Shown here piece by piece: positions 1 through 9,031 of a DNA stretch of 17,702 bases. Numbering within the stretch: the stretch's first letter is position 1; every line of letters begins with the position of its first letter. The stretch spans positions 1-17,702 of the forward strand of contig CAIRWP010000181.1 of the NCBI GenBank assembly GCA_903882335.1. Reading direction: 5' to 3'. The translations under genes and the position numbers were made by a program. The DNA comes from an uncultured Opitutia bacterium. GTDB lineage: Bacteria > Verrucomicrobiota > Verrucomicrobiia > Opitutales > UBA953. The notes beneath the pieces were generated by a model. It did no database searches. It saw nothing but the letters and a program-made list of their open reading frames with translations, and was not told the DNA's origin.

Positions 1-540
1 AAAGCGGCGGGCCCCGTCGGTCGCCGAGGTGGCGGTGAGCGCGGGGTACAGGCCGTAGCGGAGCCGGTCGTAATGGCTCTCCCATTTACCGTCGTAGACG
101 CGCGCCTTGGTATCGGCCAGCAGGGTCGCGCGGCACTGCGGGTCGCGGCGCGAGATGGAGTCGAACGGGTAGGGGCGGGGAGCCAGGGCGGGCAGTTCCT
201 CCTTCACCGTCGGCGTCACCGCGGTGGCGGGACCCGTCGGCTTGATGGGCGGCTCGACGGCGGGGCCGGTGCCGGCGGTGGCGCCGGGGACCGCCTCGGC
301 GCCGGTGGCGGGCGCGGTCTTGCCACCGAAGAAACCGGCCACGTCGTCGATCAGGCTGGGGGCCTCGTCCTTCGCCGTGAGCTCGCGCGGGTGCAGGGTG
401 CGGTCATAGACGGCGTAGCCGAACCAGGCCGCGGCCAAGAGCACCGGCAGGAGGATACCGATGAGGATGGCTTCGCCGTGCGAGCCTTCGGAGGTCGGCT
501 TTTTCCGGGGCTGGGGTTTGGGTTCGAGCGGCGCGCGCAT
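1..540 (-). CDS. Membrane-anchored hypothetical protein, paralogue of the upstream neighbour (C-terminal part beyond window edge)
   Basis: An open frame with no stop runs from an ATG at 540 to the window edge, giving 180 codons of the N-terminal part. The protein begins with a basic, Pro-rich cytoplasmic-type segment (MRAPLEPKPQPRKKP), followed by one membrane segment at about residues 23-45 (AILIGILLPVLLAAAWFGYA). A Pro/Ala/Thr/Gly-rich linker runs from about 70 to 115, and a conserved block starts near 122: PYPFDSISRRDP, then ATLLADTKARVYDGKWESH. The same block occurs in the next gene upstream (PYDFSPAARRDP, then ATLLADTRARLFDGRWEEH), so the two are tandem paralogues with the same architecture. 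Most of the protein should lie outside the cytoplasmic membrane. I do not recognise the family and assign no function. There is no Shine-Dalgarno sequence before the ATG, and no nearby upstream ATG in frame. The open frame plus paralogy make it a real gene. Confidence 0.8.
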   Translation of the reverse strand, partial: MRAPLEPKPQPRKKPTSEGSHGEAILIGILLPVLLAAAWFGYAVYDRTLHPRELTAKDEAPSLIDDVAGFFGGKTAPATGAEAVPGATAGTGPAVEPPIKPTGPATAVTPTVKEELPALAPRPYPFDSISRRDPQCRATLLADTKARVYDGKWESHYDRLRYGLYPALTATSATDGARRF

Positions 541-598
541 GGCTGGGAAGCCGACCTTAGCCCTTTGCTTGGCCGGGTCAAAATCCAACCTCCGGGCT

Positions 599-614
599 GG
601 GGTGAAATCACCCC
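599..614 (-). terminator. Hairpin between the two paralogous genes
   Basis: A 6-bp perfect inverted repeat (GGGGTG / CACCCC) with a 4-base loop sits 29 bases after the stop codon of the larger paralogue and 59 bases before the next start, in minus-strand reading order. One further A-T pair could close the loop to 2 bases. No U-tract follows directly; a TTTT lies about 15 bases further on. It may be a weak terminator, an mRNA-stabilising hairpin or a processing site. Confidence 0.35.
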
Positions 615-642
615 GGAATCCTCGGGAGGACCGGGTGAGGCG

Positions 643-2856
643 CTATTTGGAGCCCTTCTCCGCCGCATCCTTCGCCTTCTGGCCCTCCTTGCGGAGCCGG
701 AGCCCGCGTTGTCCCTGGCCGCATTTGCGGAAATAGACGTACAGTTCTTCGGTCATCTCGAAGAACTCCGCGGCCGGCAGGTCGACCTTCCGCCGGAAGG
801 TCCGCTCGGCATCGTCGAGGAAGCGCCGTTCCAGCGTCTCGTCCCCTTTCACCGTGGCGTAGTAATCGGCCAGTAGGCCGCGGAACTCGGCCATGTCGCC
901 CGCGCAGTTCTCGAGGGCCTCGCGGTAGAGGGTGGAGATTTCCTTCTCGTTCGCGGACCGGTCGCGGGCGAGCACGCGGGCCGCGCGGGCGACCCCCGCG
1001 AGGTAGAGGTCGCGGCGAGCCGGGAAATCCCGGAGCCATCGGCGGAGACGATCCTCGAGCGTCCGGACGGCCTCGGCCGCGGGGATGCGCCCCAGGAGGA
1101 AGCGCGCCTCCTGCTCGTCCGCCAGGTCGCGCATGTCGGCGGAGTCGTCGAAGGCGCGGCGGAGCTCCGCGAGCGTCGCCGCCCAGGGTGCGGTCGGCGC
1201 GGACTCGTCGGTGGCCATCGCCGCGAGCCGTTCGCGCCAAGCCGGCAGGGAGCGGTCGTAGGCCTTGCACGCCGCGGCGAGACAGGCCTGTTGCCGCCCG
1301 GTATCGCCGAGCTGCGCGGCCAGCCGGGCCATCAGCCGTAACCGCGTGCAACGGTCGGCCTCCGGGCCCGTCCGCCGCCGGTCGACCAAGGCGGCCAGTT
1401 CGAACTCGCCCACGGGCAACCCCGTCTGCGGATCCAAGGTGGTCCCGTTGGCGGCGCCGGTCGCCGGCCGGCCGAGCCCGAGCTCCCAGCGGCGCGGATC
1501 CTTCTGGAACGCGGCCCAGAGCGGCGGCGCGATCCGGCCGGCCGCCCGCCCCTTCAGCGTGGCGGCGGGGATGCCGAAGGCCCGGGCGGACTCGACGGTG
1601 AAGGCGACCGGGTCGCCGCCGAACTTGAATGAGAATTCGAGCGACCCGACGTCGACCTCCGCGACCTTCGCCTGCGCGGTCTTCGAGAGTTTCGGTTCGG
1701 CATTCTTGCCCGCCGGCCGGTTCGTCGGCGTGAGGAGCTTGGCCAGCGTGCCGCCTTGCGCGACGAGCTCGAAGGTCTTGGTCCAGTCGTCCGCGTCGAG
1801 CCGGCGCAGCTTCGTCTCGGCGTGCGCCCAATGGAGGTCCGGGTCGCCCGCCTCGCTGCCGGCGACCCAGAGCAGCGCGTCGACCGGCAGCTTGGTCACG
1901 TCGGTCTTCAGGCGTCCCTCCTCGGCCGCGCTCCGGAAGAAGGCGTAGCGCGTCAGCGGGTTGATGGCTTCCTCCGGGTCCTGCGCCAGCGTCCGTTCGC
2001 GGTCGAAGACGAGGGCGAACGCGACCTGCAGGCGGAGGTATTTGCCGCGCAGCGGCAAGGGGTCCGCGTTCCAGGCGAGCGCCCAGACCTTGAGGGCTGC
2101 CGGCACCTCATCCTCCGGCTTCACCTGCGCGAGGAAGGTCTCCATCCATTCGGGTCGCCGGAGGAGGTCCTCGAGGAAGCCCGCGAGGCCTTCGCTCTCG
2201 GCGAGGCGGCGCAGCGACTCCGGTCCGGTCCGCGTCGAGAAGCCTTCCGTCGAGCCGGCGCGGGCGATCAGCAGGGCCTGTCCGGCGCCGACGGCGAAGA
2301 GCGGGTCGCGCCAAAGTTCCTCGTAGGCTTTGCCCTCGGGGTCGGCCTTGGTCGCGATCAACGCCGCTCGCAGGCCCGGCTGCAGTTTCGCGAGGTGCTC
2401 CTCCCAGCGACCGTCGAACAACCGGGCCCGCGTGTCCGCGAGCAACGTGGCCAGCTTCGCCGGGTCTCGTCGGGCCGCCGGGCTGAAATCGTATGGAGCG
2501 GGATCCAGCGGCGGCTTGGCGACTAGGTCGGCTTTCGCGGCTTCCGCCTTACGGGGACCGGTCCCGCCATCGACCCCGCCGATCCCGGCTACCGGTTCGG
2601 ACTTCTCACCGCGTGGCTTGAAGAAATCCGCGAAGAAGCCGGAGTCTTCGCTCGGCGGCGGCGCGCCCGATCCGGGCGCGGTCGTCGGTGCGGTGGCGGT
2701 CGCCGGGGGAGCGGGGGCGTTCGTCGCGACCAGGCGAAGCTCCTGCTCCGGGCGCAGGGCGAGGACACCGGCGACCACGGCAAGGACGCCCAGCCCCGCC
2801 GCGCCTACCCGGACGAGGCGGCGGCGGGAAGCGGGGGTTGCCTCGGGAGCCGTCAT
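643..2856 (-). CDS. Membrane-anchored helical hypothetical protein (737 aa)
   Basis: I chose the ATG at 2856 although the frame stays open to 3060, because the longer version would overlap the uvrA C-terminus. From 2856 the protein begins MTAPEATPASRRRLVRV, followed by a clear membrane segment at about residues 15-33. Next come a Pro/Ala/Thr-rich linker (about 46-75), a short GFFADFF patch, and a large soluble region. That region starts with PYDFSPAARRDP and the block ATLLADTRARLFDGRWEEH, shared with the downstream neighbour. The C-terminal 250 residues are rich in Ala, Leu, Arg and Glu and look like helical repeats (TPR-like or SEL1-like), though I see no strict TPR consensus. It ends in a basic tail (LRLRKEGQKAKDAAEKGSK). 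Topology predicts one anchor with the bulk in the periplasm. The family is not recognised. It follows uvrA by 31 bases and may be read from the same transcript. No ribosome-binding sequence is visible. Confidence 0.85.
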   Translation of the reverse strand: MTAPEATPASRRRLVRVGAAGLGVLAVVAGVLALRPEQELRLVATNAPAPPATATAPTTAPGSGAPPPSEDSGFFADFFKPRGEKSEPVAGIGGVDGGTGPRKAEAAKADLVAKPPLDPAPYDFSPAARRDPAKLATLLADTRARLFDGRWEEHLAKLQPGLRAALIATKADPEGKAYEELWRDPLFAVGAGQALLIARAGSTEGFSTRTGPESLRRLAESEGLAGFLEDLLRRPEWMETFLAQVKPEDEVPAALKVWALAWNADPLPLRGKYLRLQVAFALVFDRERTLAQDPEEAINPLTRYAFFRSAAEEGRLKTDVTKLPVDALLWVAGSEAGDPDLHWAHAETKLRRLDADDWTKTFELVAQGGTLAKLLTPTNRPAGKNAEPKLSKTAQAKVAEVDVGSLEFSFKFGGDPVAFTVESARAFGIPAATLKGRAAGRIAPPLWAAFQKDPRRWELGLGRPATGAANGTTLDPQTGLPVGEFELAALVDRRRTGPEADRCTRLRLMARLAAQLGDTGRQQACLAAACKAYDRSLPAWRERLAAMATDESAPTAPWAATLAELRRAFDDSADMRDLADEQEARFLLGRIPAAEAVRTLEDRLRRWLRDFPARRDLYLAGVARAARVLARDRSANEKEISTLYREALENCAGDMAEFRGLLADYYATVKGDETLERRFLDDAERTFRRKVDLPAAEFFEMTEELYVYFRKCGQGQRGLRLRKEGQKAKDAAEKGSK

Positions 2857-2887
2857 GGTCGCGGCCCGACTATGCCGCGGCCGGATC

Positions 2888-5800
2888 CTATGACAAAGGC
2901 TTAATGCGGCCGCGCCGCAACGTCTCGGCGAGCGCTGGCGCCGTCGGCGACTTCCGGTGGGCGGCCAGGGACTCGGGGTCCCCGGCGTGGACGAGCCGGC
3001 CGCCGGCGTTGCCGCCTTCGGGGCCGATTTCCAGAATCCAGTCCGCCTCGGCGAGGACATCGGGGTGGTGCTCGATGACCACGACCGTGTGGCCTTGGTC
3101 GACGAGCGCGTGGAGCAGCTCGATCAGGCGTCGGCAGTCCGACTGGTGCAGGCCGATGGTCGGCTCCTCGAGGATGTAGAGGTTGGGGCGGATCTCGCCG
3201 CGCGAACGCTCGCGGAAGGTCGGGAGCCCTTGCGCGAGCTCGCTCACGAGCTTGAGGCGCTGGGCCTCGCCGCCCGAAAGCGTCGGGCTACTCTGGCCGA
3301 GCGTGAGGTAGCCCAGCCCGGTCTTCACCATCAGGCCGCAGAGGTCGCCCAGCTTGGCGTCGAACGACAGGAACGCGGCGGCTTCCTCGAACGTCATCGC
3401 GAGTAGGTCAGCCGCGGACTTGCCGTTCCAGCGGATCGCCTTGGCGGCGGCCCCGTAGCGCGTGCCCGCGCATTCCTCGCAGGGGACGTAGGTGTCGGGC
3501 AGGAAGCTCATCTCGAGCTTGATGCGTCCGGCGCCGGAGCAGGCCTCGCAACGGCCGCCGGAAGTGTTGAACGAGAAGAAGCCGGCCCCGTGCCCGCGGA
3601 TCGCCGCCTCGGGCAGGGAGGCGAGGCGTTCGCGGATGAGGTCCCAGGCGCCGACGTAGGTCGCCGGCGTCGAGCGCGGCGTCTTGCCGATCGGCTCCTG
3701 GTCGACCACCACGAGCTGACGGAAGCCCTTGAGGCCGCTGAGCGTCGCGAAGGCGGGTTTGCCTTCATGCGCCACCGCGGCGAGCGCCTCCTTGCCGGTC
3801 AGGCCATCCTTCTTCTTCGCCAGCGCGGCGCGGATCGCCGGCGCGAGCAGGTCGGTGACCAGCGTCGATTTGCCGGCGCCGGAGACGCCGCAGACGACCG
3901 TGAGCCGGCCGACCGGGATCTCGACGTCGAACCCCTTGAGGTTGCGCAGCGAGGCCTGTTTGAGCCGGACCCAGGCGGCGGGCGCACCCTTGCCGGCGAT
4001 TGGTCGCCGCGCGCCGCGGAGTGGGTGCGGGATGGCTTCCTTGAGGAACCGGCCGGTGACGGAGTCGGTCTGCTTCTCCAGTGCGGCGGCGGTGCCTTGG
4101 GCGACGATCCGACCGCCGTGGACGCCGGCCCCCGGGCCGAGGTCGACCACCAGGTCGGCCGCACGCATGGTATCCTCGTCGTGCTCGACAACCAGGACGG
4201 TGTTACCGCGGTCGCGGAGGCCCTTGAGGGAGCCGATGAGGCGGTCGTTGTCCCGCGGGTGCAGGCCGATACTCGGTTCGTCCAGCACATACAGGGCCCC
4301 GGAAAGCGTCGAGCCCAACTGCGCCGCGAGGCGGATGCGCTGCGCCTCGCCGCCCGAGAGCGTGTCGGCGCCGCGGTCGAGCGCGAGGTAGCCGAGGCCG
4401 ACGGAGTCAAGGAAGCGCAGGCGCGCGGCGATCTCGGGCAGCAAGGCGCCCACGATGGCCTGCTCGCGTGGCGCGAGCTTGAGCCCGGAAAGGAACGCGA
4501 GGGACTCGTCGGGTTGCAGGCTCAGCAGCCCCGGCAGCGAGAGCGAGCGGCCCTTGGGTCCGGCGAGCTTCACCGAGCGGCCGATCGGGCCGAGGCGTTC
4601 GCCGTGGCAGGTCGGGCAGACTTCCTCGCCGACGCGGTCCGCGATGGCGTTCTCGTTGATCGACTCCTCCTCGTCGGACGAGAAGGTCGCGACCTCGCGG
4701 CCGTGGCCGCGGCAATCGGGACACCAGCCGCGCGGCGAGTTCCAGGAAAGGTGTTTCGGGTCGACCGCCGGGAAGGATTCGCCCGTGGCCGGATCGCTGC
4801 GCGACGTGGAGAGGTAAGCGACCTGCCGGCCGTCCGGGCCGAGGAGCACGCACGCGTTCTTGCCGGCGGCGAGCGTCTGCCGGACGAGCGCGCGCAGGGC
4901 CTTCTCCCCGGACTCCTCGGTCTCATCGGGCCGGCGGATCCGGCCGTCGGCGCGCAGTTCGCCGAAGACCGCGTCGACGTCGTGCTCGGAATAACGGTCG
5001 AGTCCGGCGAAGCCGTCGACCTTGAGCATCTGGCCGTCGCAGCGGAGCAGGCGGAGGCCCTTGGTCTCGGCCCATTCGGCCAGGGGACGATGGTGGCCCT
5101 TGCGGGACCGGACGAGCGGGGCGGCGAGGAGCAGTGCGCCTTTCTTCAGGGCCTTCGCCTTCTGGGCGATGAGGCGCACCACCGCATCCTCGGTCATCTC
5201 CTGGAGGGGTTCGCCCGTGGTCGGGCTGTGCAGTACACCTGCGCGCGCGAAGAGCACGCGCAGGTATTGGGCGACCTCCGTGACCGTCGCGACGGTCGAT
5301 TTCGCGGAGCCGCGGGTCACGCGCTGCTCGATGGCGACCGTCGGCGGCAGGCCCGTGAGCGCGTCGATGTCGGGTTTTGGCAACTGTTCGACGAACTGGC
5401 GGGCGTAGGCCGAGACGCATTCGAGGAAGCGACGCTGGCCTTCGGCGAAGAGGATGTCGAACGCGAGGGACGATTTGCCGGAGCCGGAGACGCCGGTCAT
5501 CACCGTGAGCGAGCCGTGCGGGATCTCGAGCGAGACGTCCTTCAGGTTGTGCTCACGGGCGCCCCTTAGGGAAATCGCGGTCGGCCGCGGTTTGGCGGGC
5601 GCGGCCGAGACGGCGGCGAAGGCGTCGTCGCCGCGCGCCAGGAAGCGTCCGGTGACCGTGCCCGCCTTCGCGACCTCCGCGGGCGGGCCTTCGGCGACGA
5701 GCCGGCCGCCGGCGGGACCGGCTTCGGGGCCCATCTCCAGGAGCCAGTCGCAGGACTTCAGCACATCGAGGTGGTGCTCCACCACGACGAGCGAGTGGCC

Positions 5801-8405
5801 GGCTTCCGTGAGCCGGTGCAGCAGTCCGACCAGGCGCGACACGTCCTCGCGATGCAGGCCGGTCGTCGGCTCGTCGAGCAGCAGCAAGGCGCCCGGCTTC
5901 CGCGCGTCGATCTTGGACAGGTAGCGGACCAACTTGAGGCGTTGGGCTTCGCCGCCGGACAGCGTCGTGAGCGGCTGGCCCATGGAGAGGTACCCCAGAC
6001 CGACTTCCTCGAGGCAGGCGAGTTGGGCGGAGGCGGGCGTGCGTTCGCCGAGGAACTGGCGCGCCTCCTTGACCGACATCGCGAGCAGGTCGCCGACGGA
6101 CTTGCCGTCGTAGCGGAAGCTCAGCACCTCGTCGCGGAAGCGTTGGCCGTTGCACGAGGGGCAGGGCAGGGCGACGTCGGAGACGAACTGCATCTCCACC
6201 GTCTCCCAACCCGCGCCGCCGCACCGTTCGCAGCGGCCTTCGCCGGCGTTGAACGAGAAGTGCGAGGGGGTGAGCCCGGCCGCCTTCGCCTCCGGCGAGT
6301 TGCCGAGTAGCGTGCGGATGGCGTCCCAGGCGCCGACGTAGAGCGCCGGGTTGGACCGCGGCGTGCGGGTCGCGGGGGACTGGTCGACGAGCGCGACCTC
6401 CGCCGGTTCCCGGTCGAACTTCACCCACTTCGATGCCGCGGTCTCGTCGCCGGATTCCGGATCGCGCCGACCGATGACCTGATGGAGCAGCGTGGACTTG
6501 CCCGAGCCCGAGACGCCGCAGAGGCCGACCAGGCGGCCGAGCGGAATCGAACAGGCGAAGTCGCGGAGGTTGTTGACCGTCGCGCCGGCGACGCGGAGAC
6601 GCGGAGTCGTGTCGCCGATCGGGCGGGGGGGGACGGACGTCCGGCACGCGCCGACCCGACAGCCAGTCGCCCGTGGCGGAGGCCTTGGCCTTCAGGATAC
6701 CCTTCGGCGGCCCCTGGTAGATGAGGTGGCCGCCCTCGGCGCCGGGGCGTGGCCCGATCTCGATCAGCCAGTCGGCGGCGCGCATGACGGACTCGTCGTG
6801 CTCGACGACCACGACCGTGTTGCCTTGTTCGACCAGACTGCGGAGGATGCCGACCATGCGCGCGAGGTCGCGCGCGTGCATGCCGACGCTCGGCTCGTCG
6901 AGCACGAAGACCGTGTCCGCCAGGCAAGCCCCCAGGCACGAGGTGAGGTTGACGCGCTGCACCTCGCCGCCGGAGAGCGTCCGGGAGAGCCGGTCGAGCG
7001 CGAGGTAGCCGAGGCCGACGGCTTCGAGGTAGCCGAGTCGCGCGAGGATCGCCTCGAGCGCGTGGTCGGCCGGGTGGCGCGAATCCTTGGGCGCGAGCGG
7101 CGCGAGCAGCGCGCGTAGTTCGGTCACGGGCAGGGCGTAGAGCTCGGGCAACGTCCGTCCCTGCCAGCGCCAGCAGAGCGACTCCTCGCGGAAGCGCCGA
7201 CCGCGGCAGGTCGGGCATTCCTCGTAGGCGCGCCAGCGCGACAGGAACACGCGGACGTGCATCTTGTAGGTGCTCGACTCGAGCCAGCGGAAGAAGCCGC
7301 GGATGCCGTACCACTTGCTTTCCCATTCGCCGGGGACGTACGTGGGGTCGCCGTCCTCGATGAGCCGACGCTGCGCGGCCGGCAGTTTCTTCCAGGGCAC
7401 GTCCATCGGGATGCCCGCCTTGCGGCACGCCTTGGCGAGGTCGCGCTGGCTCTCGCCGTAGACGGTCCCCTGGAACGGCGCGATGGCGCCTTCGGCCAGC
7501 GTCAGCGTCGGGTCGGGGATGATCTTCTTCCAGTCGAGGCCGATGACCCGGCCGAAGCCGCGGCAGGCCGGACAGGCTCCGACGGGCGAGTTGAAGGAGA
7601 AGAGCGCGGGCGAAGCCGGGCGGAATTTCCGTCCATCCACGGGCGACTCGAGCAGCTCGCTGTAGCGCGCCACCTCGTCGCCGGCTTCGTCCAGGATCCG
7701 CAGGCGCCCGCCGCCGAGCCGGAACGCCGCGAGCGCGGCCTCGTGGAAGCGCGCGGCTTCCGCCGCGGCGACCGTGACGCGGTCCTGCACCACCAGCAGC
7801 TCGGCCGCCTCGGCGGGGATCGCCTCCTCGCCGAGGCGCCACCGTCGACCGGTGACGTAGGCGCGGTTGAAGCCCGCCTTCACGAATTCGTCCGCCACCG
7901 TCGCCCAGGCGAGGTCGGCGGGCTTCGCGACGGCGAAGGTCAGCGTCACTGGCCGGCCGGCCTGGCGGGCCAGGCAATCTTCCCAGGCGGCCGCGGGTCC
8001 GCGCGGCGCGAGCGGCTGGCCGGAAGCCGGGTCGATGAGCTGCGCCCGGTGCGCGAACCACACCTTGAACCAATCGCATAGCTCCGTCATCGTCCCGACG
8101 GTCGAGCGCGAGGTCCGCACGGCGTTGCCTTGCTTGATCGCCACGGACGGGCGGACGTTCTCGGCGGAGTCCAGCGCGGGCGCGGGGAGCAGCTCCAGGA
8201 ATTGGCGGACGTAGGGGCTGAAGGTCTCGACGTACCGGCGCTGCCCTTCCGCGTGCAAGGTGTCGAAGACGAGCGAGGACTTGCCTGCGCCGCTGAGTCC
8301 CGTGACCACCACCAGCCGGCCGACGGGGATATCGATGTCGAACCCCTTCAGGTTGTTCTGGCGGACTCCGCGGAGGCGAATGGCGTCGGGTCGGGGGGCG
8401 GACAT
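2888..8405 (-). CDS. uvrA: Tandem (double-length) excinuclease ABC subunit A, interrupted by a +1 frameshift at 6625-6632
   Basis: UvrA is the damage-recognition ATPase of nucleotide excision repair; it loads UvrB onto DNA. This gene encodes two complete UvrA units in one chain of about 1,838 aa once the frame is corrected; ordinary UvrA is about 940 aa. Four ATP-binding halves are visible. Walker A motifs: GLSGAGKSS (~36), GVSGSGKST (~631), GVSGSGKSS (~971), GVSGAGKST (~1505). Each half has an LSGGE signature (~473, 814, 1347, 1708) and a Walker B strand (LDEP in three, LEEP in the fourth). Full CxxC...CxxC zinc modules are present in halves 2 (CERC, CPSC) and 4 (CEAC, CEEC). The first frame runs from the ATG at 8405 to about residue 591. 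The rest continues in the +1 frame, which is open to the stop at 2888; its first ATG (6424) lies downstream of Walker A 2, so it is not a sensible separate gene. Removing one base from the G8 run gives a continuous protein. Double-length UvrA is known to me from Chlamydiae. No Shine-Dalgarno sequence is present. Confidence 0.93.
6625..6632 (-). other. Homopolymer run (G8 on plus strand, C8 in the mRNA) at the uvrA frameshift
   Basis: Eight consecutive G lie in the linker between the first and second ATP-binding halves of uvrA. With eight bases the N-terminal frame passes into a meaningless Arg-rich frame that stays open to 5553. With seven, reading continues through IGDTTPRLRVAGATVNNL and the GVSGSGKST Walker A. 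The reading frame, not the protein, is therefore broken here. A sequencing or assembly error, a natural mutation, a phase-variable tract or polymerase/ribosome slippage would all fit. Confidence 0.85.
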
Positions 8406-8427
8406 CGGACCGTTCAACGGAAGGGAA

Positions 8428-8452
8428 ACCGCGGGCTTGGCAAACCCGCGGT
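8428..8452 (-). terminator. Stem-loop at the end of the 5-formyl-THF cyclo-ligase gene, before uvrA
   Basis: An 8-bp perfect inverted repeat (ACCGCGGG / CCCGCGGT) with a 9-base loop begins at the last base of the cyclo-ligase stop codon and ends 22 bases before the uvrA ATG. On the minus strand the stem is followed by a short, pyrimidine-rich TTTCCCTTCC. It could be a weak intrinsic terminator or attenuator separating uvrA from the upstream genes, or a 3'-end stabilising hairpin. Confidence 0.45.
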
Positions 8453-9027
8453 CAGTTTCCGCAGTCCACCCAGCCGGCGGGCGTGACCAACGCATGCAGG
8501 GCGAGGTCGTGCGGCTCCGTCGGGACGACGTCGATGACCTGCTGGTCGTAGGCGAAGCCGATGCGCCGGCAACCCGCGGGCAGGCCCGCGAGCAGGCGGT
8601 CGTAGTGGCCGCCGCCATGGCCCAGCCGCCCGCCGCGGCGGTCGAAGCCCAGTCCCGGGACCACGATGAGCTCCGGCTGGCCCGGCGGCAGGGTCGGGCG
8701 ATCGTCGGCGGGTTCCCGCACGCCGTGCGCCGAAAGGACCAGCGGGGTATCCGCGGCGACGATCCGCAAGGTCACGCCCGCCGCGTCCACCCGCGGCAGC
8801 GCGACCGTCTTGCCGTCCGCATGGGCGGCGGCGCGGAGGGCGGCGGTGTCCAGTTCGGCGCCGTAGGCTTGATAAAGAGCCACCACGCGGGCGGCCCGCC
8901 AGGCGGCGGAAGCGAGCACGCCGGCGGTGGCGGCGTCCGCGGCGGCCCGGCGTTCGTCCGTGCTCAGCGCGCGTCGCGCGGCCCGCAGCGACGTGCGCAG
9001 CCGCGCCTTGAGCTCCCGCGTCTCCAT
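8452..9027 (-). CDS. 5-formyltetrahydrofolate cyclo-ligase (5,10-methenyl-THF synthetase)
   Basis: The enzyme uses ATP to convert 5-formyl-THF to 5,10-methenyl-THF, returning this storage or inhibitory folate to one-carbon metabolism in the cytoplasm. At 191 aa the length is normal for the family (E. coli YgfA/Fau, human MTHFS). The N-terminus has the basic helix expected for the family (KARLRTSLRAARRALSTDER). The diagnostic C-terminal block is intact at about residues 121-146: ELIVVPGLGFDRRGGRLGHG then GGHYDRLL, which forms the nucleotide-phosphate and folate site. The start is fixed by the 4-base gap from the ctaB stop (9032). TGAGGGC directly before the ATG contains GAGG, one of the few Shine-Dalgarno-like matches here, although it lies very close to the start. 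The tight spacing suggests co-transcription, and possibly coupled translation, with ctaB. Confidence 0.92.
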   Translation of the reverse strand: METRELKARLRTSLRAARRALSTDERRAAADAATAGVLASAAWRAARVVALYQAYGAELDTAALRAAAHADGKTVALPRVDAAGVTLRIVAADTPLVLSAHGVREPADDRPTLPPGQPELIVVPGLGFDRRGGRLGHGGGHYDRLLAGLPAGCRRIGFAYDQQVIDVVPTEPHDLALHALVTPAGWVDCGN

Positions 9028-9031
9028 GCCC

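Noticed and set aside
2857..3060. N-terminal extension of the larger paralogue to the ATG at 3060
   Set aside because: It would overlap 173 bases of the uvrA C-terminus and put 68 non-conserved residues before an otherwise ideal N-terminal membrane anchor.
3590..5569. A 659-codon plus-strand open frame opposite uvrA
   Set aside because: It is the antisense shadow of the UvrA coding region; its translation is low-complexity Arg/Ala/Gly/Glu and matches no family, while the minus strand holds clear ABC motifs.
5553..6624. Continuation of the first uvrA frame past the G8 run
   Set aside because: The frame stays open only because of high GC; the translation is Arg/Pro-rich with no UvrA motif, whereas the +1 frame carries the second and later ATP-binding halves.
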